Shown here piece after piece: positions 16,704 through 25,581 of a stretch of 64,000 nucleotides of DNA. The notes beneath the pieces were generated by a model. That model was not told the DNA's origin. It made no database searches and saw nothing but the letters and a program-made list of their open reading frames with translations. A program made the position numbers and the translations under genes. The stretch's first letter is position 1, and the number at the start of each line of letters is the position of its first letter. Origin of the DNA: Eubacterium sp. AF22-8LB (GTDB lineage Bacteria > Bacillota_I > Bacilli_A > Erysipelotrichales > Erysipelotrichaceae); assembly GCF_003458715.1 (NCBI RefSeq), contig NZ_QRVI01000007.1, forward strand, positions 1-64,000, given 5' to 3'.

Positions 16704-17411
16704 ATGAAAAAAATATTAACCCTAATAATAACTTGTTTTTTATCTCTTTCCCTTTCAGGATGTTCAAATTCAAAAAACAATGAAGACATTCTCGCCTTCT
16801 TCAACGCGTTAGATAATACATTGAATCTAAAAAGCGCCCAAATCAGTGGTACCCTCGATATGAAAGATTCAAAATTGAATGTTGATGCCCAAATTCTTCA
16901 AAAAGAAGATCTACAAGTTGCTAGCAATATTGGACTTGTTGCTGGCAAAAATGTCCAAAATAATTTCTTAAACTTTTATATCAAAGATGGAAAAACCTAT
17001 TTAAATTCCATGGGCACAAAAACACAAAGTACAGTCGATAAGATTGGACTTAAAAAGAATTCAAAATTAAATGCCTATAATCCCTTCTTAGATTTAACCG
17101 ACGATGAATTGTGTGAGTTATTTGACTCTTCAAAAAAGGAAAATGATACATACACATTTAAAGTCAACACATCAAAATTAGCCACTCTTCTAGATAACAT
17201 GGGATCAGTAAAACTAGATAACGCAACACTTGATGCTACGATCAAAAACAAAAAAATATCACACATGATTTTAAGCTTTACAGGTAAACAAACTGTAGAT
17301 GAAGCAAGTGCAAATATTGATATTTCAATCGAACTTAGCATCAAAAAATTAAACAAGATCAATTTTCCAAATGATTTAGATTCATATACAAAAGAAACTG
17401 CAGAAGATTAA
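16704..17411 (+). CDS. Surface lipoprotein of unknown function
   Basis: A 235-residue lipoprotein: MKK start, hydrophobic signal and lipobox LSGC (Cys19), so it is predicted to be lipid-anchored on the outer face of the membrane. The mature part is a beta-rich domain with repeated strand patterns (for example SAQISGTLDM, NFYIKDGKTYLN, TYTFKVNTSKL, NATLDATIKNKKI), resembling in general organisation the LolA/LppX-like lipoprotein folds that carry hydrophobic ligands; that likeness is an inference. It has its own promoter and terminator, so it is monocistronic. No motif identifies a ligand. Confidence 0.8.
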   Translation: MKKILTLIITCFLSLSLSGCSNSKNNEDILAFFNALDNTLNLKSAQISGTLDMKDSKLNVDAQILQKEDLQVASNIGLVAGKNVQNNFLNFYIKDGKTYLNSMGTKTQSTVDKIGLKKNSKLNAYNPFLDLTDDELCELFDSSKKENDTYTFKVNTSKLATLLDNMGSVKLDNATLDATIKNKKISHMILSFTGKQTVDEASANIDISIELSIKKLNKINFPNDLDSYTKETAED

Positions 17412-17430
17412 TTCCTCTGCAGTCTTTTTT
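17397..17430 (+). terminator. Terminator of the lipoprotein gene
   Basis: ACTGCAGA (17397-17404) pairs with TCTGCAGT (17416-17423), followed by CTTTTTT. It overlaps the stop codon and abuts the convergent DHHW gene. Confidence 0.8.
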
Positions 17431-18730
17431 ATTCACCAGCACGAGCCATCTGATCAAATTTAGATGCAACTTCTGTACTACCAATAATTGACATGTTATT
17501 TTCAAAAATAACATCATCAATTTTATTTTCTTTACAATAATCGACAATATTAATATTTGTATATCTAAAATCCGCGATATATACCGTCTTATAATGATCG
17601 ACTAAGAATGGTGCAAAACTGTTTCCATAGGATTCTTTAACCAACAAAACAGATTTTCCTTTTTTCTTCTTAGGATTCTGAATGATACTCAATGGCTTAT
17701 CCCCACCAATGAAGCAATAATATCCTGAACTTGCTGACCAATCACTTACATCCGCAATTACGTTATAATCGATTTTATTGCCATTCTCATCCCAATACAC
17801 CATGTCATTTGTTGCATGTGGAATATAGGCATCTACATAATCTGGATTGGCCTCCATTTCAGGAAGTCGCAATTGATCATACGCTGTTCCAAGGAATGGT
17901 TCAAATCTTTTCTTTTCAAAACTATCTAGCTTTTCAGGTTTCCATCCCTTTTCCTTACAGAATGCCTTATAAGCTTGGTACGCACCTAAAGCCGTCCAGT
18001 GATGATCCGTTTTAAAATACAGATACTGATCCTTTGCCTTTTCAATATAAGAATATGCATCAATACCCGTCACATTTTTATAGTTATTATAATAATAATC
18101 TATAGCTTGTTTCATATCAGAACCACCTAATTTTTTAAGTTCTTCATCGGATAAAACCACCGCATTATTTGGAACTAATAATGAATATACATTTGATGTT
18201 CCTTTTAATCTTTTTGCGAAATGATTCAAAGCCTTGATATAGATATCCGCAGAATTTTGGGTGAAATAATACATACTATAAGCAGCACCATTTTTTACAT
18301 ACATGCTTGATAAAATTTGATTCTGCATATCCTCATCAAAGGAATAATTATCCGGAACTTTAACTGTTTTAACTTCCTTAGATGCTTTTTCATCCGTAGG
18401 AATTGCATCAGCTTCCTTCTTAGTTCCGACCACCATTGTATCCTGGTGGATACCATAAACATTCTTCATATTTTGAGATACAGACATCAATGAATCTCGC
18501 ATTGGATATGTATCTGAATACCAAGTAGAAATCTCACTAAAATATTGACCATTTAAAAATGTAGTCATTGTAAACTTTGGAAACTCTGTTAGTTTTCTTT
18601 TCTCAAGAACACTCGTAGATGGCCTTGCAAAAAAAGCAGCACCTGTAATACACCCTGTAAACATCAGACATAAGCACAAAATAACAGAGATCAGTTTCGT
18701 CAAAATTCTAAATTGTTTCTTTTGTTTCAT
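17429..18730 (-). CDS. DHHW family protein (AlgX/AlgJ-like acetylation partner)
   Basis: A 433-residue extracytoplasmic protein with one N-terminal membrane anchor (about residues 12-33) and a SGNH-hydrolase-like domain of the DHHW family. The name-giving motif is present as KTDHHWT, near residue 245, with a late LVKESYGNSF segment equivalent to the nucleophile-bearing block of AlgX-type proteins. These proteins work with a membrane-bound O-acyltransferase to move acetyl groups onto exported polysaccharides. The MBOAT gene lies nine bases upstream, which supports that role. The glycan is unknown. GGGGG precedes the ATG by about six bases. Confidence 0.88.
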   Translation of the reverse strand: MKQKKQFRILTKLISVILCLCLMFTGCITGAAFFARPSTSVLEKRKLTEFPKFTMTTFLNGQYFSEISTWYSDTYPMRDSLMSVSQNMKNVYGIHQDTMVVGTKKEADAIPTDEKASKEVKTVKVPDNYSFDEDMQNQILSSMYVKNGAAYSMYYFTQNSADIYIKALNHFAKRLKGTSNVYSLLVPNNAVVLSDEELKKLGGSDMKQAIDYYYNNYKNVTGIDAYSYIEKAKDQYLYFKTDHHWTALGAYQAYKAFCKEKGWKPEKLDSFEKKRFEPFLGTAYDQLRLPEMEANPDYVDAYIPHATNDMVYWDENGNKIDYNVIADVSDWSASSGYYCFIGGDKPLSIIQNPKKKKGKSVLLVKESYGNSFAPFLVDHYKTVYIADFRYTNINIVDYCKENKIDDVIFENNMSIIGSTEVASKFDQMARAGE

Positions 18731-18739
18731 AACTGCCCC

Positions 18740-20152
18740 CTAGAATTGGAAATATAAAAACGGATTATAGCTATTTCCTAATAAAGCCAATACCGAAATA
18801 AGCATCAACACAAATGGCAATATTGCATCAAAAATAGAATACAATACCATCACCACATCATTTTTATTTGATGTTTTCAATAAATACTTATGTAGTGATC
18901 TTCCCAAAGTTGTACAAGCCAACATTGAAAATACTAAGAAGAATATATTACTTAAAAATACTGTTTTAACATCCATACTATAGAATCCGGCAGATCCAAT
19001 TCCAAACATGCCTAATAAAACAGCTCCTAATTGTGATAAATCAGAATATTTAAATATAATCCATCCAAAGAAAATAACTATCAAAGTATAGACATGTTTC
19101 CATTTATCTGGAATTCGATCCTTAATATAGAATTTTTCTAGCAATAGGAAACACAAATAATATAATCCCCATAAAATATAATTCCAGCTTGCTCCATGCC
19201 ACATACCCGTTAAAAACCACACAACAAACATGTTTCGAATCCATTTTTTCTGACTGACACGATTTCCACCTAATGGAATATACACATAGTCTCTAAAAAA
19301 TGAACTTAAAGAAATATGCCATCTACGCCAAAAATCCTTAACGCTTTTAGCAATATATGGATAGTTAAAGTTTTCTAGATAATGGAAACCAATCATTCTT
19401 CCCATTCCAATAGCCATATCTGAATATGCTGAGAAATCCAAGTAAATTTGCAGCATATAACAAATCATAGCCAACCAGATTCCTAGAGCAGATTGTCCAT
19501 GGATTCCCTCTATCCCTCCTGGAAGTAATGTATCTGTAATAGATGCACATGAATTCGCAAGAATAGCTTTTTTCGCCAATCCAATACTGAATCTTCTAAA
19601 ACCATAAGCTACATCGTTAAAAGAAACTTTTCTGTTGTCGATTTCATTTTGAACCGTTTCATAACGCACGATAGGCCCTGCAATACATTGATGAAAAAGA
19701 CTTGAATACAGCAACAATTTCCAATAATCTTCTTGAGGAGTCACTTCTTTTCTATATACATCTACAACATATGACAACAATTGGAATGTATAAAAAGAAA
19801 TACCAATTGGCAAAATAATTGTTGGAACTTTTGAAGGCCAATGAATAAAAAACTTCAAGTTATTCAAAAAGAAACCAGTATATTTAAATATTGCCAACAA
19901 GCCTAATAAACAAATACATGCGACAATCATGTAAAGTTTCGATTTCTTTGAATCCTTCATTTTTAATGCAAAGTACCAACTAATAAAAGTCTCTAGCATT
20001 AGAAGCAACAAATATTTCGGTCCACCCCATGCATAAAAAATCAAACTGGATACTAATAAAACCAAGTTTTTCTTCTCTTTAGGAGCAAAAAAATAAACCA
20101 CTAGATGTGGAGTGAAAAACGCAAACACAAATAATAAACTAGAAAATACCAC
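18740..20152 (-). CDS. MBOAT family O-acyltransferase (AlgI-like)
   Basis: Integral membrane O-acyltransferase of the AlgI/DltB group, 470 residues with about ten or more membrane helices. The family motifs are clear: QIYLDFSAYSDMAIG, the DFWRRWHISLSSFFRDYVY block followed by IPLGGNR, and the catalytic-histidine segment LTGMWHGASW. It likely passes acetyl groups across the membrane to the DHHW partner encoded just downstream, for O-acetylation of a cell-surface polymer. The start is GTG, supported by GGGAGAG about five bases upstream and by the usual N-terminal MVFSSLLF. Confidence 0.92.
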   Translation of the reverse strand: MVFSSLLFVFAFFTPHLVVYFFAPKEKKNLVLLVSSLIFYAWGGPKYLLLLMLETFISWYFALKMKDSKKSKLYMIVACICLLGLLAIFKYTGFFLNNLKFFIHWPSKVPTIILPIGISFYTFQLLSYVVDVYRKEVTPQEDYWKLLLYSSLFHQCIAGPIVRYETVQNEIDNRKVSFNDVAYGFRRFSIGLAKKAILANSCASITDTLLPGGIEGIHGQSALGIWLAMICYMLQIYLDFSAYSDMAIGMGRMIGFHYLENFNYPYIAKSVKDFWRRWHISLSSFFRDYVYIPLGGNRVSQKKWIRNMFVVWFLTGMWHGASWNYILWGLYYLCFLLLEKFYIKDRIPDKWKHVYTLIVIFFGWIIFKYSDLSQLGAVLLGMFGIGSAGFYSMDVKTVFLSNIFFLVFSMLACTTLGRSLHKYLLKTSNKNDVVMVLYSIFDAILPFVLMLISVLALLGNSYNPFLYFQF

Positions 20153-20270
20153 AGTTCTCTCCCTTTCCCCTTATTTAATATCTTTAATCCTTTATATTCT
20201 ATCATATTAGAATCTTAATTTTTATTAAAAAATATATAATTTTACATTATCACTTTTCTAAAAAATACCA

Positions 20271-20276
20271 TATAAT
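20271..20276 (+). promoter_or_regulatory. Likely -10 box of the serine dehydratase gene
   Basis: A perfect TATAAT lies 28 bases before the start codon, in very AT-rich DNA. No recognisable -35 sits at the right distance. Confidence 0.4.
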
Positions 20277-20303
20277 ATATTAAGGTTCTGAAAGGAAAAT
20301 GAC

Positions 20304-21512
20304 ATGCAAAGTATTAAGACAATTTATAAAATCGGACCAGGACCTAGCAGTTCTCACACCTTCGGTCCGATGATGGCTTCTAAGTATATCAATGAACAGT
20401 ATCCAGAAGCTACAAATTTCAAAGTTACATTATTTGGATCTTTAGCTCTTACAGGAAAAGGACACCTTACAGATAAGATCATTTTAAAAACATTAGGTGC
20501 TAATAAATGCGAAATCATTTTTGATATGAAAACAGCCGTTGAGCATCCAAATACAATGATTATCGAAGTATTTGATCAAGATACAAAAATCGCTGAACAT
20601 ACATTCGTTTCTATTGGTGGTGGAAAAATTGAAATTGATGGTAAAAAAGGCAATGTAGATCCAGAAATTTATCCACACACAAAAATGGATGACATTCAAG
20701 TATATTGTAATGAACGTCATTTACGTTTGGACCAGTATATCGATGAAGTAGAAGACTCTGATTTTGATTCCTATATGAATCAAATCTTTAAACAAATGTT
20801 AAAAACTGTAAATACTGGATTAAAAAAGACGGGTGTTTTACCAGGAAGCTTAAAAATTGATCGTGTAGCTCACGCCTTACATCAATCTGCACAAAGCTGT
20901 GATGACATTCAAGACAAAAACAGCCTATTATTAAGCAGCTATGCCTATGCCGCTAATGAACAAAATGCGAGTGGAGGCATTGTCGTTACAGCACCAACTA
21001 TGGGAAGCTGCGGCGTACTTCCAAGTCTTGTATATCATTTCTATCATGATCAAAATTATCCTAAAAAGACAATTATCCAAGGATTAAAAGTTGCTGGATT
21101 GATTGGCAATTTAATTCAGACAAACGCAACCATTTCAGGAGCCAAAGCCGGATGTCAGGCCGAAGTAGGTGCTGCCTGCTCTATGGGTGCTGCCTTTGTT
21201 GCCTATTGTCAGCTTCAAACAAACGAACAAATCGAATGTGCAGCTGAAATTGGATTAGAACACCATTTAGGATTAACATGCGATCCAGTTGGAGGATATG
21301 TAATGATTCCTTGTATTGAAAGAAATGCAGTAGCTGCACAAAGAAGCGTGGATGCCGCAAGACTTGCTAAATATTTACGTAATGTAAAAAAGAATCGTGT
21401 AAGCTTTGATATGGTTGTTAAAACAATGAATTTAACAGGTAAAAAGCTTCCAATTGAATTAAAAGAAAGTGCACTTGGCGGCTTAGCCGTAGTTGTACCA
21501 GAAAAAGCTTAA
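20304..21512 (+). CDS. sdaA: L-serine dehydratase, iron-sulfur dependent, single chain
   Basis: Deaminates L-serine to pyruvate and ammonia using a [4Fe-4S] cluster. The 402 residues combine the beta domain (GPGPSSSHTFGP near residue 12, GSLALTGKGH) with the alpha domain (APTMGSCGVLP, SGAKAGCQAEVGAAC, HHLGLTCDPVGGYV, CIERNAVAA). The cysteines in GSC, AGCQ and LTCDP are in place for the cluster. Many Bacillota split these into sdaAB and sdaAA; here they are fused, but the protein is shorter than the E. coli enzyme (about 454 residues). AAAGGA lies seven bases before the ATG. Oxygen-labile enzymes of this type fit an anaerobe. Confidence 0.95.
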   Translation: MQSIKTIYKIGPGPSSSHTFGPMMASKYINEQYPEATNFKVTLFGSLALTGKGHLTDKIILKTLGANKCEIIFDMKTAVEHPNTMIIEVFDQDTKIAEHTFVSIGGGKIEIDGKKGNVDPEIYPHTKMDDIQVYCNERHLRLDQYIDEVEDSDFDSYMNQIFKQMLKTVNTGLKKTGVLPGSLKIDRVAHALHQSAQSCDDIQDKNSLLLSSYAYAANEQNASGGIVVTAPTMGSCGVLPSLVYHFYHDQNYPKKTIIQGLKVAGLIGNLIQTNATISGAKAGCQAEVGAACSMGAAFVAYCQLQTNEQIECAAEIGLEHHLGLTCDPVGGYVMIPCIERNAVAAQRSVDAARLAKYLRNVKKNRVSFDMVVKTMNLTGKKLPIELKESALGGLAVVVPEKA

Positions 21513-21545
21513 AGGCCTAATTCATGTGAATTAGACCTTTTTTTC
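21512..21545 (+). terminator. sdaA terminator
   Basis: AAGG and CTAATTCA pair with TGAATTAG and CCTT around a TG loop (one unpaired base on each side), followed by seven T. Confidence 0.8.
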
Positions 21546-22195
21546 TATTTATCACGAACAAAGCACTCTAATACTTTATAGCCTTTTCGCTCTAAATCTG
21601 CTTGTAAATCATCTGGTTCAGTAGTATCACAACGAATAACTAGATTGGCAATTCCACCTTCAAAGGAATACACACCAATATGGTTGATATTCACATTATT
21701 CTCAACAAAGATTTGGGATAATTTTCCAATCGCACCAATCTCATCTTTTACTGCAACCGTAATTCTTGAACCGACTTCATCCCATCCAAGAACATTCAAG
21801 AAACATTTAAACACGTCATTTTGCGTAACAATTCCTGTTACATCTCCCGATGCATTCGTGACTGGCAAACATCCAATGTTGTTTTTCAACATCTTCTGTG
21901 TTGCATATTCCATCAATTCATTTTCATCGACAGAAATGACTTTTTTTACCATCACTGTGCTTACAGTCGTTTTTGACAATAAATAATTTAATTCATATAT
22001 GCTTAAGCTTGTCGCATTCGTTGTACCCGAATTAGAAATCATACCTTCTGTAATCAATCCAACAAGTTTTCCTTTTTCAACAACAGGAACACGGTGAATC
22101 CCCTTTTCCTTCATTAAATCAATGATTTGTGAAATCGTTGCATCTGGTTCAGCACATATAACATTTTTTGTCATATAATCCTTAACTTTAAACAT
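21545..22195 (-). CDS. CBS-CBS-ACT domain protein (AcuB-like)
   Basis: A 216-residue cytoplasmic sensor with two CBS domains (about residues 1-60 with the MTKNVICAEPDATI start, and 75-135 with VMVKKVISVDENE) followed by an ACT domain (about 145-210, ITVAVKDEIGAIGKLSQIF). CBS pairs bind adenine nucleotides and ACT domains usually bind amino acids. The gene is the last of the liv operon, six bases after livF, so it may report branched-chain amino acid and energy status. The organisation resembles AcuB, but the target is not known. AGGAGG precedes the ATG by about ten bases. Confidence 0.88.
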   Translation of the reverse strand: MFKVKDYMTKNVICAEPDATISQIIDLMKEKGIHRVPVVEKGKLVGLITEGMISNSGTTNATSLSIYELNYLLSKTTVSTVMVKKVISVDENELMEYATQKMLKNNIGCLPVTNASGDVTGIVTQNDVFKCFLNVLGWDEVGSRITVAVKDEIGAIGKLSQIFVENNVNINHIGVYSFEGGIANLVIRCDTTEPDDLQADLERKGYKVLECFVRDK

Positions 22196-22201
22196 ACTTT
22201 A

Positions 22202-22912
22202 TTATCCTCCTAGATATGCCTTTTGAACGTCCGGACTTTTCGCTAATTCTTCTCCAGTTCCTGACATTACAACTTTTCCAGTTTCTAAAACATAGGCACG
22301 ATGCGCAATTGATAAGGCCATCTTAGCATTTTGTTCAACCAATAAAACCGTTGTTCCCGATTTATTGATTTCTTCAATAATATTAAAGATTTCCTTAACT
22401 AATATTGGAGCAAGCCCCATACTTGGCTCATCCAGCAATAGTAGTTTAGGCTTAGCCATTAAAGCACGCCCCATAGCTAACATCTGCTGTTCTCCACCAG
22501 ATAAAGTAGAAGCATCCTGATTCATACGTTCTTTTAAGATAGGAAACTGCTCACAAACCTTTTCATAATCGCGTTTGATTCCATCCTTATCTTTTCGTAA
22601 AAAAGCACCCATCATCAAGTTTTCATATACGCTCATTCCTGTAAAAATACGACGACCTTCTGGCACCTGTGTTAAACCCATTTCAACAATATGTTTAGGA
22701 TTGGCCTTCATAATTGACTCATTTAAGAACATGACATCGCCACTCGTCTTTTTTACAATGCCACTAATTGACTGCATCATTGTTGTTTTTCCTGCACCAT
22801 TGGCACCAATTAACGCTACGATTTCACCCTCATTTACTTCTAGGCTAATACCTTTTAAAGCTTCAATTACACCATAATGCACATGAAGATCCTTTATCTC
22901 TAACATTGCCAT
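22202..22912 (-). CDS. livF: Branched-chain amino acid ABC transporter, ATP-binding protein LivF
   Basis: One of the two ATPase subunits of the branched-chain amino acid importer, 236 residues. Walker A is GANGAGKTT (about residues 33-41), the signature is LSGGEQQMLAMGRAL, and Walker B is LLLLDEPSMGLAP. The PEGRRIFTGMSV segment is typical of LivF. It lies one base after livG and precedes the CBS-ACT gene. GGAG lies about eight bases before the ATG. Confidence 0.95.
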   Translation of the reverse strand: MAMLEIKDLHVHYGVIEALKGISLEVNEGEIVALIGANGAGKTTMMQSISGIVKKTSGDVMFLNESIMKANPKHIVEMGLTQVPEGRRIFTGMSVYENLMMGAFLRKDKDGIKRDYEKVCEQFPILKERMNQDASTLSGGEQQMLAMGRALMAKPKLLLLDEPSMGLAPILVKEIFNIIEEINKSGTTVLLVEQNAKMALSIAHRAYVLETGKVVMSGTGEELAKSPDVQKAYLGG

Positions 22913-22913
22913 A

Positions 22914-23693
22914 TTAGATCTCCTCTCCTAAGTATGCCTTAACAACAAACTCATTTTGTTTAATTTCTTCAGGCGTACCATTCGCTATCATTTTACCATA
23001 GTTTAAAACATAAATACGCTCACAAATCTTCATAACCAAAGACATATCATGTTCAATCAGGATTACAGTTAATTTATATTTTTCTCGAATATGATCAATC
23101 AATTCCGTCAACTCTTTTGTTTCCTGCGGATTCATACCTGCCGCTGGCTCATCTAAATAAAGAATTTTTGGTTGAATTGCCAAGGCACGAGCAATCTCCA
23201 ATCTTCTTTGTTTTCCATATGGAAGATTTGTCGCCAATTCATTTCTTAAAGAATACAATCCCACTTCTTTTAATAATTCTTCCGCCTTTTCTTCTACCCA
23301 CTTTTCTTCTTTATAATATGAAGGTAAACGCAAAATTGCAGCTAATGTTCCATAACGAATATTTTTATGCATTGCAACCTTAACATTTTCTAAGACTGTC
23401 ATTGATTTAAATAAACGAATATTTTGAAAAGTTCGTGCAACTCCTAGATTTGTGATTTTATAAGGCTTCAATCCACCAATCTGAATACTTTTATCCTGAT
23501 CCATTAACTCAATCAAGCCACTACTTGGTTCATATACACCTGTCAACAAGTTGAATAATGTTGTTTTACCCGCACCATTGGGTCCAATCAAACCAATAAG
23601 TTCTCCTTCATTGATTGTCATTGATACATTAGAGACTGCACAAAGACCGCCAAAATTCTTTGTCAGATTTTTAACATTTAAAATAGTTTTCAT
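22914..23693 (-). CDS. livG: Branched-chain amino acid ABC transporter, ATP-binding protein LivG
   Basis: Second ATPase subunit of the Liv importer, 259 residues. Walker A is GPNGAGKTT, Walker B is ILYLDEPAAGMNP, and the signature LPYGKQRRLEIARAL has the LPYG form usual for LivG rather than LSGG. VARTFQNIRLF is also characteristic. Its ATG overlaps the livM stop by four bases (ATGA). Confidence 0.95.
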   Translation of the reverse strand: MKTILNVKNLTKNFGGLCAVSNVSMTINEGELIGLIGPNGAGKTTLFNLLTGVYEPSSGLIELMDQDKSIQIGGLKPYKITNLGVARTFQNIRLFKSMTVLENVKVAMHKNIRYGTLAAILRLPSYYKEEKWVEEKAEELLKEVGLYSLRNELATNLPYGKQRRLEIARALAIQPKILYLDEPAAGMNPQETKELTELIDHIREKYKLTVILIEHDMSLVMKICERIYVLNYGKMIANGTPEEIKQNEFVVKAYLGEEI

Positions 23694-24646
23694 GCAGATT
23701 TCTCCTTTCGCTTATCAAATAACTTTTTAAAAGATAATTCCTTAGTTCCTAAGATACCTGTTGGTTTAAAAATCATAATTCCAACTAGTGCCAAACCATA
23801 AATAATCATTCGAATTTCTGAGAAGTTTGCCAAAACGACATTGATAATACCAATCGCAACAGCTGCTAAAACACTTGATGTCATAGAGCCCATACCGCCA
23901 AATACGACCATAACTAAGATGTCAATTGACTTGTTAAAAGTAAATTGATCCGGTTTGATAACATAAAAATTACATGCGAATAAAGCGCCTGCTAAAGAAG
24001 CTAGTAATGCTCCAATCACAAAGGCAATAACCTTATATTTTGTCGTATTGATACCCATTGCCTCACTAGCAATTTCGTCTTCACGAATCGATAAACAAGC
24101 TCTTCCTGGAGCGGAATGTGTAAAGTTACAAACAACTAGAATAGAAATAACGGAACATACAAACAACAATGGAAATGTAGTTAATTTAGGAATTCCATTT
24201 AATCCGGCCGCTCCATTTGTGATTTCCATATTTTGCACTAGGATACGTACAATTTCCGCAAATCCCAAAGTCGCAATCGCCAAATAATCCCCTTTCAAAC
24301 GCAATGTTGGAATAGAGACAATCAAAGCTACAATGGTTGAAAGTACAAAGCCAAGCAATACTCCAATAACTAAGCCCGTCATATTTGGCATCATTTTTAC
24401 CATAATACCAGCACAATAAGCTCCAATACACATAAATCCAGCATGTCCTAATGAAAACTGGCCACATACACCAATAACTAAATTTAACGAAACAGCTAAA
24501 ATAATATTAATAAAAATATTATACAAAGTAATCGCATAGTAAGATCCAATAATTCCAACTTTCATTAAAATGGTTAGAACTACAAAAGATACAATAGAAA
24601 GTAAAAGCCAAGCAAGATTTGCCTTATTCAATAATTCTTTACGCAT
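23690..24646 (-). CDS. livM: Branched-chain amino acid ABC transporter permease LivM
   Basis: Membrane permease, 318 residues with about eight to ten helices. The LVIGVCGQFSLGHAGFMCIG segment, GDYLAIATLGFAEIVR and VFGGMGSMTSS are family hallmarks. It starts three bases after livH and overlaps livG, so the permease and ATPase genes are translationally linked. Confidence 0.94.
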   Translation of the reverse strand: MRKELLNKANLAWLLLSIVSFVVLTILMKVGIIGSYYAITLYNIFINIILAVSLNLVIGVCGQFSLGHAGFMCIGAYCAGIMVKMMPNMTGLVIGVLLGFVLSTIVALIVSIPTLRLKGDYLAIATLGFAEIVRILVQNMEITNGAAGLNGIPKLTTFPLLFVCSVISILVVCNFTHSAPGRACLSIREDEIASEAMGINTTKYKVIAFVIGALLASLAGALFACNFYVIKPDQFTFNKSIDILVMVVFGGMGSMTSSVLAAVAIGIINVVLANFSEIRMIIYGLALVGIMIFKPTGILGTKELSFKKLFDKRKEKSA

Positions 24647-24649
24647 GAC

Positions 24650-25528
24650 TTACACCTTCTCTCTAACGTTTTTACCTAATAAACCAGCTGGTTTTAAAAT
24701 CAAAATCAAAATCAATATAATGTAGACAATCGCATCTTTATATAATGAGCTTCCATAAGCAGTAACCATTGTTTCGGCAATCCCAATAAATAAACCACCA
24801 ATCATAGCACCTGGAATACTTCCAATACCACCAAATACAGCAGCAATAAATGCTTTTAACCCTGGAGTCATCCCCATTAATGGATTAATTGAATTATAGT
24901 AGATACCTACTAATACGCCGGCAACACCTGCTAAAGCAGATCCTAATAAGAATGTAAATGAAATTGTTTTATCTACATCGATTCCCATTAAACGAGCTGC
25001 ATCTTCATCTACACTAACAGCACGCATGGCACGGCCCATTTTTGTTTTTTGAACAATGAACTGTAATACAACCATTAAAACAACGGTAATCACAAAAATA
25101 TAAACTTGCTGCATCGTAATTGTGACAGGTCCTAAATGAAATGATGCACTTGTTAATAATTTAGGATAAGTTCTTACTTCACTACCCATGATATATTGTG
25201 TTGCATACTCCAAGACATAACTTACACCAATTGCTGTAATCAATGCGGTAATTCGAGTCGCATGACGAAGTGGCTTGTATGCGATGCGCTCAATCAATAC
25301 ACCTACAACACCACAAAAAATCATTGAAATTAATAGTGCAGGAATAAACCCTAAACCACAATATGTTGTTATTAGAAATGCACAATAAGCTCCTAACATA
25401 TAGATATCTCCATGTGCAAAGTTGATCAATTTAATAATTCCATAAACCATGGTATATCCTAAGGCAATCAATGCGTAAATACTTCCTAAGGATAGACCAT
25501 TGACTAGTTGTTGTAAAAAAGCTGTCAT
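24650..25528 (-). CDS. livH: Branched-chain amino acid ABC transporter permease LivH
   Basis: Membrane permease, 292 residues, with the N-terminal LVNGLSLGSIYALIALGYTM and the following INFAHGDIYMLGAY, both typical of LivH, and FGGIGSIPGAMIGG near the C-terminus. AAGGAGG precedes the ATG by about five bases. It is separated from livJ by an intrinsic terminator, so its expression probably comes from partial readthrough. Confidence 0.95.
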   Translation of the reverse strand: MTAFLQQLVNGLSLGSIYALIALGYTMVYGIIKLINFAHGDIYMLGAYCAFLITTYCGLGFIPALLISMIFCGVVGVLIERIAYKPLRHATRITALITAIGVSYVLEYATQYIMGSEVRTYPKLLTSASFHLGPVTITMQQVYIFVITVVLMVVLQFIVQKTKMGRAMRAVSVDEDAARLMGIDVDKTISFTFLLGSALAGVAGVLVGIYYNSINPLMGMTPGLKAFIAAVFGGIGSIPGAMIGGLFIGIAETMVTAYGSSLYKDAIVYIILILILILKPAGLLGKNVREKV

Positions 25529-25542
25529 ACTAACCTCCTTAT

Positions 25543-25571
25543 TAAAAAAGAGGGGGAATTGTTCCCCCTTT
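25543..25571 (-). terminator. Attenuating terminator between livJ and livH
   Basis: AGGGGGAA (25551-25558) pairs with TTCCCCCT (25562-25569) around a 3-base loop and is followed on the minus strand by CTTTTTT. Such a GC-rich hairpin would let the binding protein be made in excess over the membrane and ATPase subunits. Confidence 0.85.
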
Positions 25572-25581
25572 GAACAAAGAC

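Noticed and set aside
22575..22877. Plus-strand frame opposite livF
   Set aside because: It is a mirror of a conserved ATPase gene without a start signal.
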